This document shows positions 8,790-15,331 of a stretch of 17,003 nucleotides of DNA, piece after piece. Each line of letters begins with the position of its first letter. Position 1 is the stretch's first letter. The translations under genes and the position numbers were made by a program. Under the pieces are notes generated by a model that saw nothing but the letters and a program-made list of their open reading frames with translations, did not search any database and was not told the origin of the DNA. This stretch comes from Candidatus Parcubacteria bacterium (GTDB lineage: Bacteria > Patescibacteriota > Minisyncoccia > Phycocordibacterales > Phycocordibacteraceae), in assembly GCA_022616215.1 (NCBI GenBank), contig JAKEFE010000028.1, positions 1-17,003 on the forward strand, written 5' to 3'.

Positions 8790-8909
8790 AATGGTTGGTT
8801 AAAGTATGCGGGTTAGTGATTAAATCCGCTTGTGTTCATTGTACGAGAAATACGACGTTTCATTTGGGAGCGTGTGGATAACCCTACGGTGAGTAGCGTT
8901 CTAAAATTT
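8790..8909 (-). promoter_or_regulatory. Pilin upstream region with candidate promoter
   Basis: This 120-bp gap between pilC and the pilin gene is AT-rich. On the minus strand it has TACAAT (8838-8843), a -10 candidate giving a leader of roughly 40 nt. No convincing -35 is seen. A second hexamer, CATACT, lies 13 nt before the ATG. No GC-rich terminator follows pilC, so read-through from pilC is also possible. Confidence 0.35.
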
Positions 8910-10118
8910 TTACGAAATTGAGCCAGCGAGATTGTAGATAGGGATAAGCACTGCGGCAAGCAAAATACCCACACCAAGACCGAGAAACACAATCATCAAC
9001 GGTTCAATGAGGTCAACGAGCGTGTCTACGGCAGTGGAAACTTCGCGGCGGTAGAATTTGGCAAGCGTGCCAAGGATGTTTCCGAGTTCTCCCGTTTCTT
9101 CTCCCACCTTAATCATCGCGATCATAATGCCCGGCACTTCACGGTGCTTGGCGAGCGCGTCGGAAATGGACGCGCCCCCTTTAACATCGTCTCCCACCTG
9201 CGCCAGTATTCGCTCGTAGGTTGCGCTTCCTACGACGGACGCAGTGATGTCAACGGCTTCAACAACCGGCACTCCGGAAGCAAGCATGGTAGAAAAGTTG
9301 TCTGCGATACGAGACAGGAACAGTTTTTCATACAAATCGCCGACGTACGGGAAACCAAGCCGGAGGTTGTCAAAAAACAAACGACCATCGGGAGTCTGGA
9401 GCGCGCGGTAGCCAAAGATGCCAGCAATCACAAGCGCAATGAGCACAAACGGACCGAAATTCACGATAAGATCTGAAAGCCATATGACGATACGGGTATA
9501 CACCGGAATTTCCTGTCCCGAATCAAGAAGAATTTTGCTCACGTTTGGAATGACCAGCGTGAGCATCAGCGTCATCACAACGATGAAGGTCACCACCACA
9601 AACGCCGGATAGATGAGCGCGTTTTGCGCTTTCGAGACCACCTCGTACGTGCGGTCAAGATAATCAGCCAGATAGCCGAAGGTTTCGGAAAGTTTGCCGG
9701 ACTCTTCACCACTTTTCACCATGTTCACATAGAACGTGCTGAATACTTTCGGATGACGCCCGAGTGCTTTTGAAATAGGACTTCCGCCCTGAAGATCGTC
9801 GGCTACTTGCGTCAAAATCTCTGAAAGATATTTATTGTCTACTTCCGCCGCAAGGAGCCGGAAAATGCGAAGTGCGGATACTTGTGCTTCAAACAAAGTG
9901 GCAACTTGGCGGGAGAGAATGACGATGTCTTTACTTGAAACGGATTTAAAGAGAGCAATGTCAATCTCAAGGATTGATTTTTTACTTGCCGGCTCTATGG
10001 AAGAAACGATGAGACCGCGCCGCTGGAGTGTGGAAACGGCCACGTCCATTGAAAGCGCCTCTACGGTTCCCTCTCGTTCGTGCCCGTCAGTATCTAAAGC
10101 TTTGTAATTGAATAGCAT
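8910..10118 (-). CDS. pilC: Type IV pilus inner-membrane platform protein
   Basis: PilC anchors the assembly ATPases and extracts pilins from the membrane. The 402 residues (normal length) carry an N-terminal cytoplasmic part (NYKALDTDGHEREGTVEA) and two T2SSF domains (about 65-190 and 268-392). Each holds the repeat motif: KSGEESGKLSETFGYLADYL and KVGEETGELGNILGTLAKFY. Transmembrane helices lie at about 170-192, 218-238 and 372-394. The ATG is 3 nt after the pilT stop and has no Shine-Dalgarno, so translation is probably coupled. It is the last gene of the pilB-pilT-pilC run. Confidence 0.97.
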   Translation of the reverse strand: MLFNYKALDTDGHEREGTVEALSMDVAVSTLQRRGLIVSSIEPASKKSILEIDIALFKSVSSKDIVILSRQVATLFEAQVSALRIFRLLAAEVDNKYLSEILTQVADDLQGGSPISKALGRHPKVFSTFYVNMVKSGEESGKLSETFGYLADYLDRTYEVVSKAQNALIYPAFVVVTFIVVMTLMLTLVIPNVSKILLDSGQEIPVYTRIVIWLSDLIVNFGPFVLIALVIAGIFGYRALQTPDGRLFFDNLRLGFPYVGDLYEKLFLSRIADNFSTMLASGVPVVEAVDITASVVGSATYERILAQVGDDVKGGASISDALAKHREVPGIMIAMIKVGEETGELGNILGTLAKFYRREVSTAVDTLVDLIEPLMIVFLGLGVGILLAAVLIPIYNLAGSIS

Positions 10119-10121
10119 AGA

Positions 10122-11189
10122 TTACAGGTAGCGTTCAAAGGTCTTACGGTCGCTCGCCCGCTCATACGCATCTTCAACGGTCACTTCCCCGCGGCGCACA
10201 AGCTCTGCAAGCGAACGATCCATATCTATCATCCCTTCTTGAGAAGAGGTTTGTACCACCGTTCCTATTTCGTGGGTGCGGCCGTCGCGGATGAGATTGG
10301 CAATAGCGCTGTTGTTGATGAGAAGCTCGTAGGCCGGAATAAGTCCGCCCGCGATGCGCGGCACCAGGCGCTGGGAGAAAATGCCTGCAAGAGAGCCCGC
10401 AAGCTGAACGCGTACTTGTCCCTGTTGATTTGGTGGGAACATGTCAATAATGCGGTCAATGGTCTGCGAGGCGTTATTGGTGTGGAGCGTTGACAGCACG
10501 AGGTGGCCGGTTTCGGCGGCAGTAACGGCGCTTGAAATGGTCTCGTAATTGCGCATTTCGCCGACCATAATCACATCCACGTCCTCGCGAAATGCCGCTT
10601 GCAGTGCCTGGTGGAAACCCGGTGTGTCTACGTGCACTTCACGCTGGTGGATGAGCGACTTTTTCTGGGTAAAAAGGTATTCAATGGGGTCTTCAATGGT
10701 GACGATGTGCTCTGCACGCGTTTCATTCACACGGTCAATGATTGCGGCGAGCGTGGTTGACTTTCCTTGTCCCACAGGACCCACCACGAGAAAGAATCCT
10801 TGTTGGCGCTGGCTAAACACTTCAAGAATAGGAGGGAGATTAAGCGTGGTGAACGTGCGTATCTCGCGCGGAATGAGACGCATGGCAATCGCCACAGCTC
10901 CACCGGTGCGAAAACCATTCACGCGAAAACGCGAATGGTCTGTGTGTTCGTAGGAAAAATCTATAGACTGCTCGGTCATAAACGTATCCCATCGTTCTTC
11001 CGGAAGAAGCGTCTTCAACATCGTTTCCGTATCAGCAGGTGAAAGCTTTTCATGATGCACCAAGGGAACAAGCCCTCCTGACACACGGATAACCGGATTT
11101 GAACCGGCCGAAAGATGCAGGTCGGAACCGTTTTCTGCCACCACAGTGTCAAGAAGAGTGCTGATGTGATGTGGTGAATCGGCGGCCAT
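10122..11189 (-). CDS. pilT: Type IV pilus retraction ATPase
   Basis: PilT is a hexameric cytoplasmic ATPase that depolymerises the pilus, driving twitching and DNA uptake. The 355 residues show the PilT N-domain (NGSDLHLSAGSNPVIRVSG), Walker A GPVGQGKS (137-144, K143), the Asp box (TIEDPIEYLF), Walker B VDVIMVGEMR with catalytic E211, and His boxes (ETGHLVLSTLHTNNA). Near the C-terminus is AIANLIRDGRTHEI, the counterpart of the AIRNLIRE retraction motif, which argues for PilT over PilB/GspE. Walker A has Gln141 where Ser is usual. The ATG lies 2 nt after the regulator stop. Confidence 0.96.
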   Translation of the reverse strand: MAADSPHHISTLLDTVVAENGSDLHLSAGSNPVIRVSGGLVPLVHHEKLSPADTETMLKTLLPEERWDTFMTEQSIDFSYEHTDHSRFRVNGFRTGGAVAIAMRLIPREIRTFTTLNLPPILEVFSQRQQGFFLVVGPVGQGKSTTLAAIIDRVNETRAEHIVTIEDPIEYLFTQKKSLIHQREVHVDTPGFHQALQAAFREDVDVIMVGEMRNYETISSAVTAAETGHLVLSTLHTNNASQTIDRIIDMFPPNQQGQVRVQLAGSLAGIFSQRLVPRIAGGLIPAYELLINNSAIANLIRDGRTHEIGTVVQTSSQEGMIDMDRSLAELVRRGEVTVEDAYERASDRKTFERYL

Positions 11190-11191
11190 GG

Positions 11192-11575
11192 TTATGGTTT
11201 CTCAATTATTGCTATGGTTTTGGCATACACTTCCGAAGGAATAGCCAATGCTTTGATGATGTAGCCGTCTGCCTTCAGTTCCTTTGCTTTATCAAGGTCT
11301 TCATCAAGCCCCTGATTTGAAAGAATGATGTATTTGGTTTTGGGTGCAATGTTTTCTTTCCGTACCGTTTCAAGCATTTCAAATCCCGTCATGCCGGGCA
11401 TCACCACATCAAGCAAAACGGCCGCTGGCGGGGTTTCCTTCCGGAGTGCGGCAAGCGTATCTTCTGCACCCTGAAACGCCACCACTTCGTGTCCCGCGTT
11501 TTTAAACTTGATGGCGTACATATCAAGCAAGAACCGATCGTCGTCAACTATATACACTTTGTAGGGTGCGGGCAT
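11192..11575 (-). CDS. Single-domain CheY-like response regulator
   Basis: A 127-residue receiver domain with no output domain. The acidic pocket is D11-D13 (YIVDDDR), the phospho-acceptor is D56 (VLLDVVMPG), the switch Ser is S86 (ILSNQG) and the conserved Lys is K108 (YIIKAL). A start at ATG 11575 puts the beta1 strand (YKVYIVDDD) at residue 5. A longer open frame to 11764 reads back through pilB and is rejected. It sits 13 nt after pilB and 2 nt before pilT, so it probably regulates switching between pilus extension and retraction, like PilG/CheY modules; that is inferred. No histidine kinase is in the window. Confidence 0.94.
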   Translation of the reverse strand: MPAPYKVYIVDDDRFLLDMYAIKFKNAGHEVVAFQGAEDTLAALRKETPPAAVLLDVVMPGMTGFEMLETVRKENIAPKTKYIILSNQGLDEDLDKAKELKADGYIIKALAIPSEVYAKTIAIIEKP

Positions 11576-11588
11576 GATAGTGGGGCAA

Positions 11589-13334
11589 TTACATGGTTTC
11601 TTCTTCCGAAAGCATCGCTCCGCCAAGAGTGTTGACCTCTTCAAACGGAATGTCGCCGGAAAGTGCCTTAATAATAGCATCCTCGCGCATCGTTCGGTGT
11701 CCCTGTGCACGTGCGGCCTCATACACCCGTTCTTCAACAGGGTTCGTGAGCACCACGTGTTCAAGTTCAGGATTCATCCGAAGAATTTCAAAAACACCGG
11801 TGCGCCCCCGTGTGCCGTTGGGGCAGTCCGCCGTGGCTTTTGCTCTATAGAGCGTGTCAAAGTTCGGCACATTCTTTCTGAATGCCGGAGGCAAATCGGA
11901 AAACTCTTTCTCAAGGAGTCCTTTAATGCTCTCTGAAGCCGGAAATGGGTCTCCCGCTCCGGGACACAGTTTTCGCACCAGACGCTGACCAATGGCGGCT
12001 ATCAAGGTCGGCGCGATGAGGTAGGGATCTACGCCCATGTCCACAAGGCGCGGAATGACGCCCACCGCGGTGTTGGTGTGTATGGTTGAAAAGACGAGGT
12101 GGCCGGTGAGCGCGGCCTGAATGGCAAGCTGAGCAGTTTCTTTATCTCTAATCTCACCGACCATGATGATGTCCGGGTCCTGACGAAGAATGGAGCGGAG
12201 ACCCGAAGCGAACGTATAGCCAATTTCCGGGTGCACCTGCGATTGTGCGACCATCGGTATCTGATACTCAACCGGATCTTCAATGGACACGACGTTCCTT
12301 GTCTCGCGGTCAAGTTCGGAGAGCATTGCAAAGAGCGTGGTGGATTTTCCAGAACCGGTGGGTCCTGACATGAGGATGATGCCGTAGGGAGCTCGCACGA
12401 TGTCGCGGATGGACGCGAGGTCTTCAGGTGAAAGACCGATGGTTTCAAGGGTCGCCGCTGATTTCGCGCGGTCCAAAATACGCATCACTACTTTCTCACC
12501 GTTGTCGGTCGGAAAGGTGGACACACGAAAGTCAATGCGGCGTCCTTCAACGGTTGCCGAAAAACGTCCGTCCTGCGGCTTTCGCTTTTCATCAAGCCGC
12601 ATTTGGCAGAGGATTTTTATACGCGCAACAACCGCGGGGTGCACTTTGGTGGGCAGTTCAAGAGACGTATGGAGGTCGCCGTCCATACGGAAACGCACTT
12701 TTGTCTTTTCAGGCGAGGGCTCTATATGAATGTCGGAGGCGCCGCCTTCAACGGCGTAGCGAAGAATGGTGGCGACGATTTTGGTGACGGGAGCATCCGC
12801 CTTGATGCGCTCTTCCGTGATGCTTTTGCTCGCCTCTTCCTCTTCTTTGCGTTTGACCGACACATCGTCAAGTGATGTTTCAAGTTCGGAAAGCGCCGCG
12901 CCGACTTCGCCCGAAAGGTTTTCGTATTCTTTGAGTACGCGAGCAAAGTCTGCTTCGCTTATGATATAGAGCTTGTACGGCACGCCCGTTTCCGTTGAGA
13001 TGAATTGAAGTGCATCCATTGCTTCAATCTGGTCGGGGTCGGTAATCCCGACTTCAAGCACCCCGCCTTCAAGTCCGATGGGCACCAAACGGTAGTGGCG
13101 CGCAGATTCTTCAGGAAGATACGCAAGCGCCGCGTGGTTGATGGGTCCTTGCGGGATGGTGCGCGTTGGAAGGTTGTAGCGTTCTCCTGCCACTTGGAGT
13201 ATTTGTTCCGAAGTAATCCCGCGTTTTACGAGCACCGCCTCAACTGAACCTTCTTTTTGTGCTTCGCGCTCAATGATAGACACGTCACCAGCTTTTACCA
13301 GTCCTTTCTGTGTCAAAAGCGCAAGAATGTTCAT
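11589..13334 (-). CDS. pilB: Type IV pilus extension ATPase
   Basis: PilB powers pilus polymerisation. The 581 residues carry an N-terminal MshEN/GSPII_E-N domain (about 1-150), an acidic/basic linker (150-180), then the ATPase: ASDIHIEPS, Walker A SGPTGSGKSTT (K330), Asp box SIEDPVEYQ, Walker B DPDIIMVGEIRD (E394) and His box TGHLVFSTIHTNTA. PilB/GspE proteins usually carry a four-cysteine zinc motif after the His box; here only C457 (KLCPGAG) and C504 (ADCPNG) remain. The start is ATG 13334 (MNILALLTQKG), which lies within the 6-bp repeat flanking the element at 13335-13449. A GTG-started extension to 13361 would be encoded by the element and is probably not ancestral. Downstream are the regulator, pilT and pilC. 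Confidence 0.96.
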   Translation of the reverse strand: MNILALLTQKGLVKAGDVSIIEREAQKEGSVEAVLVKRGITSEQILQVAGERYNLPTRTIPQGPINHAALAYLPEESARHYRLVPIGLEGGVLEVGITDPDQIEAMDALQFISTETGVPYKLYIISEADFARVLKEYENLSGEVGAALSELETSLDDVSVKRKEEEEASKSITEERIKADAPVTKIVATILRYAVEGGASDIHIEPSPEKTKVRFRMDGDLHTSLELPTKVHPAVVARIKILCQMRLDEKRKPQDGRFSATVEGRRIDFRVSTFPTDNGEKVVMRILDRAKSAATLETIGLSPEDLASIRDIVRAPYGIILMSGPTGSGKSTTLFAMLSELDRETRNVVSIEDPVEYQIPMVAQSQVHPEIGYTFASGLRSILRQDPDIIMVGEIRDKETAQLAIQAALTGHLVFSTIHTNTAVGVIPRLVDMGVDPYLIAPTLIAAIGQRLVRKLCPGAGDPFPASESIKGLLEKEFSDLPPAFRKNVPNFDTLYRAKATADCPNGTRGRTGVFEILRMNPELEHVVLTNPVEERVYEAARAQGHRTMREDAIIKALSGDIPFEEVNTLGGAMLSEEETM

Positions 13335-13449
13335 CCCGTTAGAAATAGGACGCGGATACACACAGTGTACCGAACCCTATTTGATTATCGCCAATAATAT
13401 CCCGCATTCGGAAAACGCCTCGACCACTGCGTCCGCGATTTCTAACGGG
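13335..13449 (-). mobile_element. MITE-like palindrome-ended element copy 3 (115 bp) at the pilB start
   Basis: Perfect 12-bp terminal inverted repeats, CCCGTTAGAAAT (13335-13346) and ATTTCTAACGGG (13438-13449), share the CCCGTTAGA core with copies 1 and 2. Flanking 6-bp direct repeats on plus are GTTCAT (13329-13334) and ATTCAT (13450-13455), matching at 5 of 6; in pilB sense they read ATGAAC and ATGAAT, so the pilB start codon was duplicated. Internal complementary segments (GGACGC/GCGTCC, CAGTG/CACTG) make the transcript foldable. At 115 bp it differs in length and interior from copies 1 and 2. Confidence 0.75.
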
Positions 13450-13455
13450 ATTCAT
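13339..13455 (-). CDS. Possible 38-codon leader ORF created by the element
   Basis: The upstream copy of the duplicated start codon (ATG at 13455) opens a 38-codon frame through the element (MNPVRNRGRSGRGVF...). It ends at the TAA in the right terminal repeat, only 4 nt before the pilB ATG. A TAGTAT hexamer lies 6 nt upstream. If translated, it could deliver ribosomes to pilB by reinitiation. The Arg/Gly-rich sequence resembles no known protein, and coding is speculative. Confidence 0.25.
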   Translation of the reverse strand: MNPVRNRGRSGRGVFRMRDIIGDNQIGFGTLCVSASYF

Positions 13456-13461
13456 GCGTAC

Positions 13462-13467
13462 ATACTA
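13462..13467 (-). promoter_or_regulatory. Candidate -10 box of the pilB-pilT-pilC unit
   Basis: TAGTAT (4 of 6 to TATAAT) on the minus strand lies 6 nt before the element-side copy of the pilB start codon. This is the same spacing as at pilN and comFC. No -35 is evident and the match is modest. Read-through from the pilP-like gene is the alternative. Confidence 0.3.
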
Positions 13468-13512
13468 GCGCATGGTATGTGGGCTTGTCGCGCGAGATTC
13501 CTTGGAAAACGT

Positions 13513-13815
13513 TTATTGCACACCAGGGAGAGGAGCGAACGGATCTGGGCGCCCGGTGGGTTCCGGAACGATAATGGTTCTCATATCAACCAGTGCGGCA
13601 AATCGGGAATCAGAGAGAATGCTGGTGTCAAAAGAAACGGGGTCAAGTTGCGCGGTGAGTGCAATGAATGTTTGTTCCGCACTTGTTGCTGCCGGTGTGT
13701 CTAGGGTTACACCGCTTTGCAGTTCTCCCTGATTGAGGAGCAGATACCCTGCCGCGGAAAGCACGAGGAGCCCGAGGATAATGAGTATGACGGTTGTGCG
13801 TGAAATGTTAGGCAT
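13513..13815 (-). CDS. PilP-like pilus alignment protein
   Basis: This 100-residue protein has an N-terminal transmembrane segment (TTVILIILGLLVLSAAGYLL, residues 8-27), a short linker, and a C-terminal block FDTSILSDSRFAALVDMRTI followed by GRPDPFAPL. The RPDPFAPL ending resembles the RDPF motif of PilP. PilP in diderms is a lipoprotein that links PilNO to the secretin; here there is no lipobox and no secretin gene, so it may be a reduced PilP that only contacts PilN/PilO. It starts 5 nt after the PilO stop, completing M-N-O-P order. Assignment rests on position and this motif. Confidence 0.8.
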   Translation of the reverse strand: MPNISRTTVILIILGLLVLSAAGYLLLNQGELQSGVTLDTPAATSAEQTFIALTAQLDPVSFDTSILSDSRFAALVDMRTIIVPEPTGRPDPFAPLPGVQ

Positions 13816-13820
13816 GAATA

Positions 13821-14369
13821 TCAGCGTAGCCAGTAAATACGGAATGTCATGGTGTACGAATACACACCGGTTTCCGAATCGGCTATGGTGAGGTCCACCA
13901 TATCAAGCGGGCGAAGACTTAGTTCAGCTCCCTCTAGAAACGTCTTGAACGATTCATAGTCTCCTATCGCCGTTACCGAAAGCTCAAGCGTGTCGGTAGG
14001 CCCCTCTCCGACAAGCGCAAATGCATCTCCTTCCGGCTCTCCTGACGTTTCAGCGATATCAAAATCAGAAAGAAGAAGACCCGAACGGTCAGCAAGTGCA
14101 TTCAGGTCAAGGATGAGCTGCACGTTGTCAACGCCGTCGGGAAGGAACGTTTCAACCCGCTCAAGTCCTTCGGTCGGAATTTGGTTACGTTCGGCTATGA
14201 GCTGACTTTCTTTCTCTGCGTATCGCTCCGCCGCGTGTAATGCCGCATCATAGCTCCTGATTTCGGAGCGAAGTGCGGCGATGGCACCAGCGTAGGTCGG
14301 ATTGATGTAGCTAAAGAAAAGACCGATAGCTACCAGTATAAGAACGACGGGAATGACTCTCGACATCAT
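13821..14369 (-). CDS. pilO: Type IV pilus assembly protein PilO-like
   Basis: The 182 residues comprise one N-terminal transmembrane helix (IPVVLILVAIGLFFSYI, 6-22), a coiled-coil region (about 28-65: ALRSEIRSYDAALHAAERY), then a ferredoxin-like PilO domain with LPDGVDNVQLILDLNALADR and GDYESFKTFLEGAELSLRPLDM. PilO pairs with PilN in the inner-membrane alignment complex. ATG 14369 overlaps the pilN TGA (ATGA), and a second ATG follows immediately. Sequence identity in this family is low, so the name rests on topology, domain pattern and order. Confidence 0.88.
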   Translation of the reverse strand: MMSRVIPVVLILVAIGLFFSYINPTYAGAIAALRSEIRSYDAALHAAERYAEKESQLIAERNQIPTEGLERVETFLPDGVDNVQLILDLNALADRSGLLLSDFDIAETSGEPEGDAFALVGEGPTDTLELSVTAIGDYESFKTFLEGAELSLRPLDMVDLTIADSETGVYSYTMTFRIYWLR

Positions 14370-15103
14370 GGCGAAGATTGGGTAGAGGTGCCTATACCCC
14401 CTTGCGGCGTAGACGTAGCCGGAGGAGAGAAAGGCGGCGAAGTGGTTGCCGGCGTGGAAGTTGCCGGTGTTGTGGTCGAAGCGGAAGGTGCCGGAATGAG
14501 AGGAGCGGAAGCTTCAGAGAGAGCCACCGTAAGAAGGTCTGGCGAAATATCGGCTTCAAGTGCAAAAACAACCGTGTCATTGTCCTGGTTTACGGTGATG
14601 TCGGAGAAAATGGCGCGCTTCACACGTTTTTCTTCGGCAAAGAGCGATGATTGTGCGGCAAGGGCGTTGAAGGTGCGGGCAACGCCATCCATCTGTATTT
14701 CGGCCGAACCATCTTCAACCAGCACGAAAGAGAGCGAGTTGAAACGCACGTTTTCAAGCGTGAGCTCTTCAAGAAGGGTAAAAAATTGAGACGTAGCGAC
14801 GTGGTTTTCAAGGAGCATTTTTGCGGCGGAGAAACGGTCGCGTGTGCGTATGAATTCTTCAACGGACGTGGCGCTGATGCGTTCCTCGGCTTGTTGTACC
14901 TCTATCGCTTTTGCGTCCCGCACGCCTGTCAAGTATCGCTCATAGGCAAACGTCCCTCCGGCTCCAATAAGCGCGGCACCAAGAATAATGAGAGACACCA
15001 CAAAAAAGGTGTTGCTTCCACTGCCGGAGTAACGGTCAGCAGATTTGACCGGCTGTTTGGGAACAAACGATGTCGGAATGCCTGTTGGAGTAAAAGAGGC
15101 CAC
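14366..15103 (-). CDS. pilN: Type IV pilus assembly protein PilN-like, with Pro/Thr/Ser tail
   Basis: The 245 residues comprise a cytoplasmic N-terminal segment with FVPKQP, a transmembrane helix at about 32-54 (TFFVVSLIILGAALIGAGG), a helical region (60-100), a compact alpha/beta domain (100-195), and a low-complexity Pro/Thr/Ser/Ala tail (198-245), longer than in typical PilN. PilN binds PilM through its N-terminus and PilO through its outer domain. The start is GTG 15103, the only sensible start before the transmembrane segment. A consensus TATAAT lies 6 nt upstream, which implies a leaderless transcript. It ends ATGA-overlapped with pilO. Confidence 0.87.
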   Translation of the reverse strand: MASFTPTGIPTSFVPKQPVKSADRYSGSGSNTFFVVSLIILGAALIGAGGTFAYERYLTGVRDAKAIEVQQAEERISATSVEEFIRTRDRFSAAKMLLENHVATSQFFTLLEELTLENVRFNSLSFVLVEDGSAEIQMDGVARTFNALAAQSSLFAEEKRVKRAIFSDITVNQDNDTVVFALEADISPDLLTVALSEASAPLIPAPSASTTTPATSTPATTSPPFSPPATSTPQGGIGTSTQSSP

Positions 15104-15109
15104 GTTCGT

Positions 15110-15115
15110 ATTATA
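15110..15115 (-). promoter_or_regulatory. Consensus -10 box TATAAT for pilNOP, leaderless geometry
   Basis: TATAAT on the minus strand lies 6 nt before the GTG start of pilN, in the gap between the large inverted repeat and pilN. No -35 match is seen at 16-18 nt. Transcription starting about 7 nt downstream would begin at the GTG itself, so no Shine-Dalgarno could exist. Confidence 0.6.
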
Positions 15116-15171
15116 GTCTCATACAAAACATCTGACGCCGTTCTTATACACACCCACCGCAAGAAGAAACA

Positions 15172-15323
15172 GAAAGGTGACTTGAAGGACTAAGACCCGG
15201 GCCAAGCGGCCAGCACTCCGCCTTGGCTTCTTTCGCGGCCGCACCGACACTCATAAACGATGAAAGCATTGGCCGCAAAGCCAAAAGGCGGAGTGCGGGG
15301 AGCGGCCCTTCAAGTCACCTTTC
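15172..15323 (-). repeat. Large nested inverted repeat between pilM and pilN
   Basis: A perfect 17-bp outer arm (15172-15188 with 15307-15323, GAAAGGTGACTTGAAGG) encloses a second 12-bp perfect arm (15213-15224 with 15285-15296, GCACTCCGCCTT). This continues through GGC/GCC, CTTT/AAAG and GCGGCC/GGCCGC to a 30-base loop (15241-15270). A minor GGCC-AAGC-GGCC hairpin sits on one side. The RNA would be a roughly 150-nt rod. It starts 8 bases past the pilM stop and the minus strand continues TGTTTCTTCTT, so termination or attenuation of pilM transcripts is possible. It could also be a second MITE-like element or a structured RNA; no flanking duplication is obvious, and its ends differ from the CCCGTTAG elements. 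Confidence 0.85.
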
Positions 15324-15331
15324 TTTTTTAT

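Noticed and set aside
8873..8881. Perfect DnaA-box match TTATCCACA (minus strand) upstream of the pilin gene
   Set aside because: Only one exact match was noticed and no cluster of boxes or AT-rich unwinding region surrounds it. A single 9-mer hit in 17 kb is not far from chance, so an origin or DnaA regulation is not supported.
11576..11764. Upstream extension of the response regulator to 190 residues
   Set aside because: The extra 63 residues overlap the end of pilB in another frame, and the receiver domain is complete from ATG 11575.
13335..13361. Nine-residue N-terminal extension of PilB starting at GTG 13361
   Set aside because: These codons are the terminal repeat of the inserted element, and the duplicated ATGAAY marks ATG 13334 as the older start. 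Kept only as an alternative in the pilB finding.
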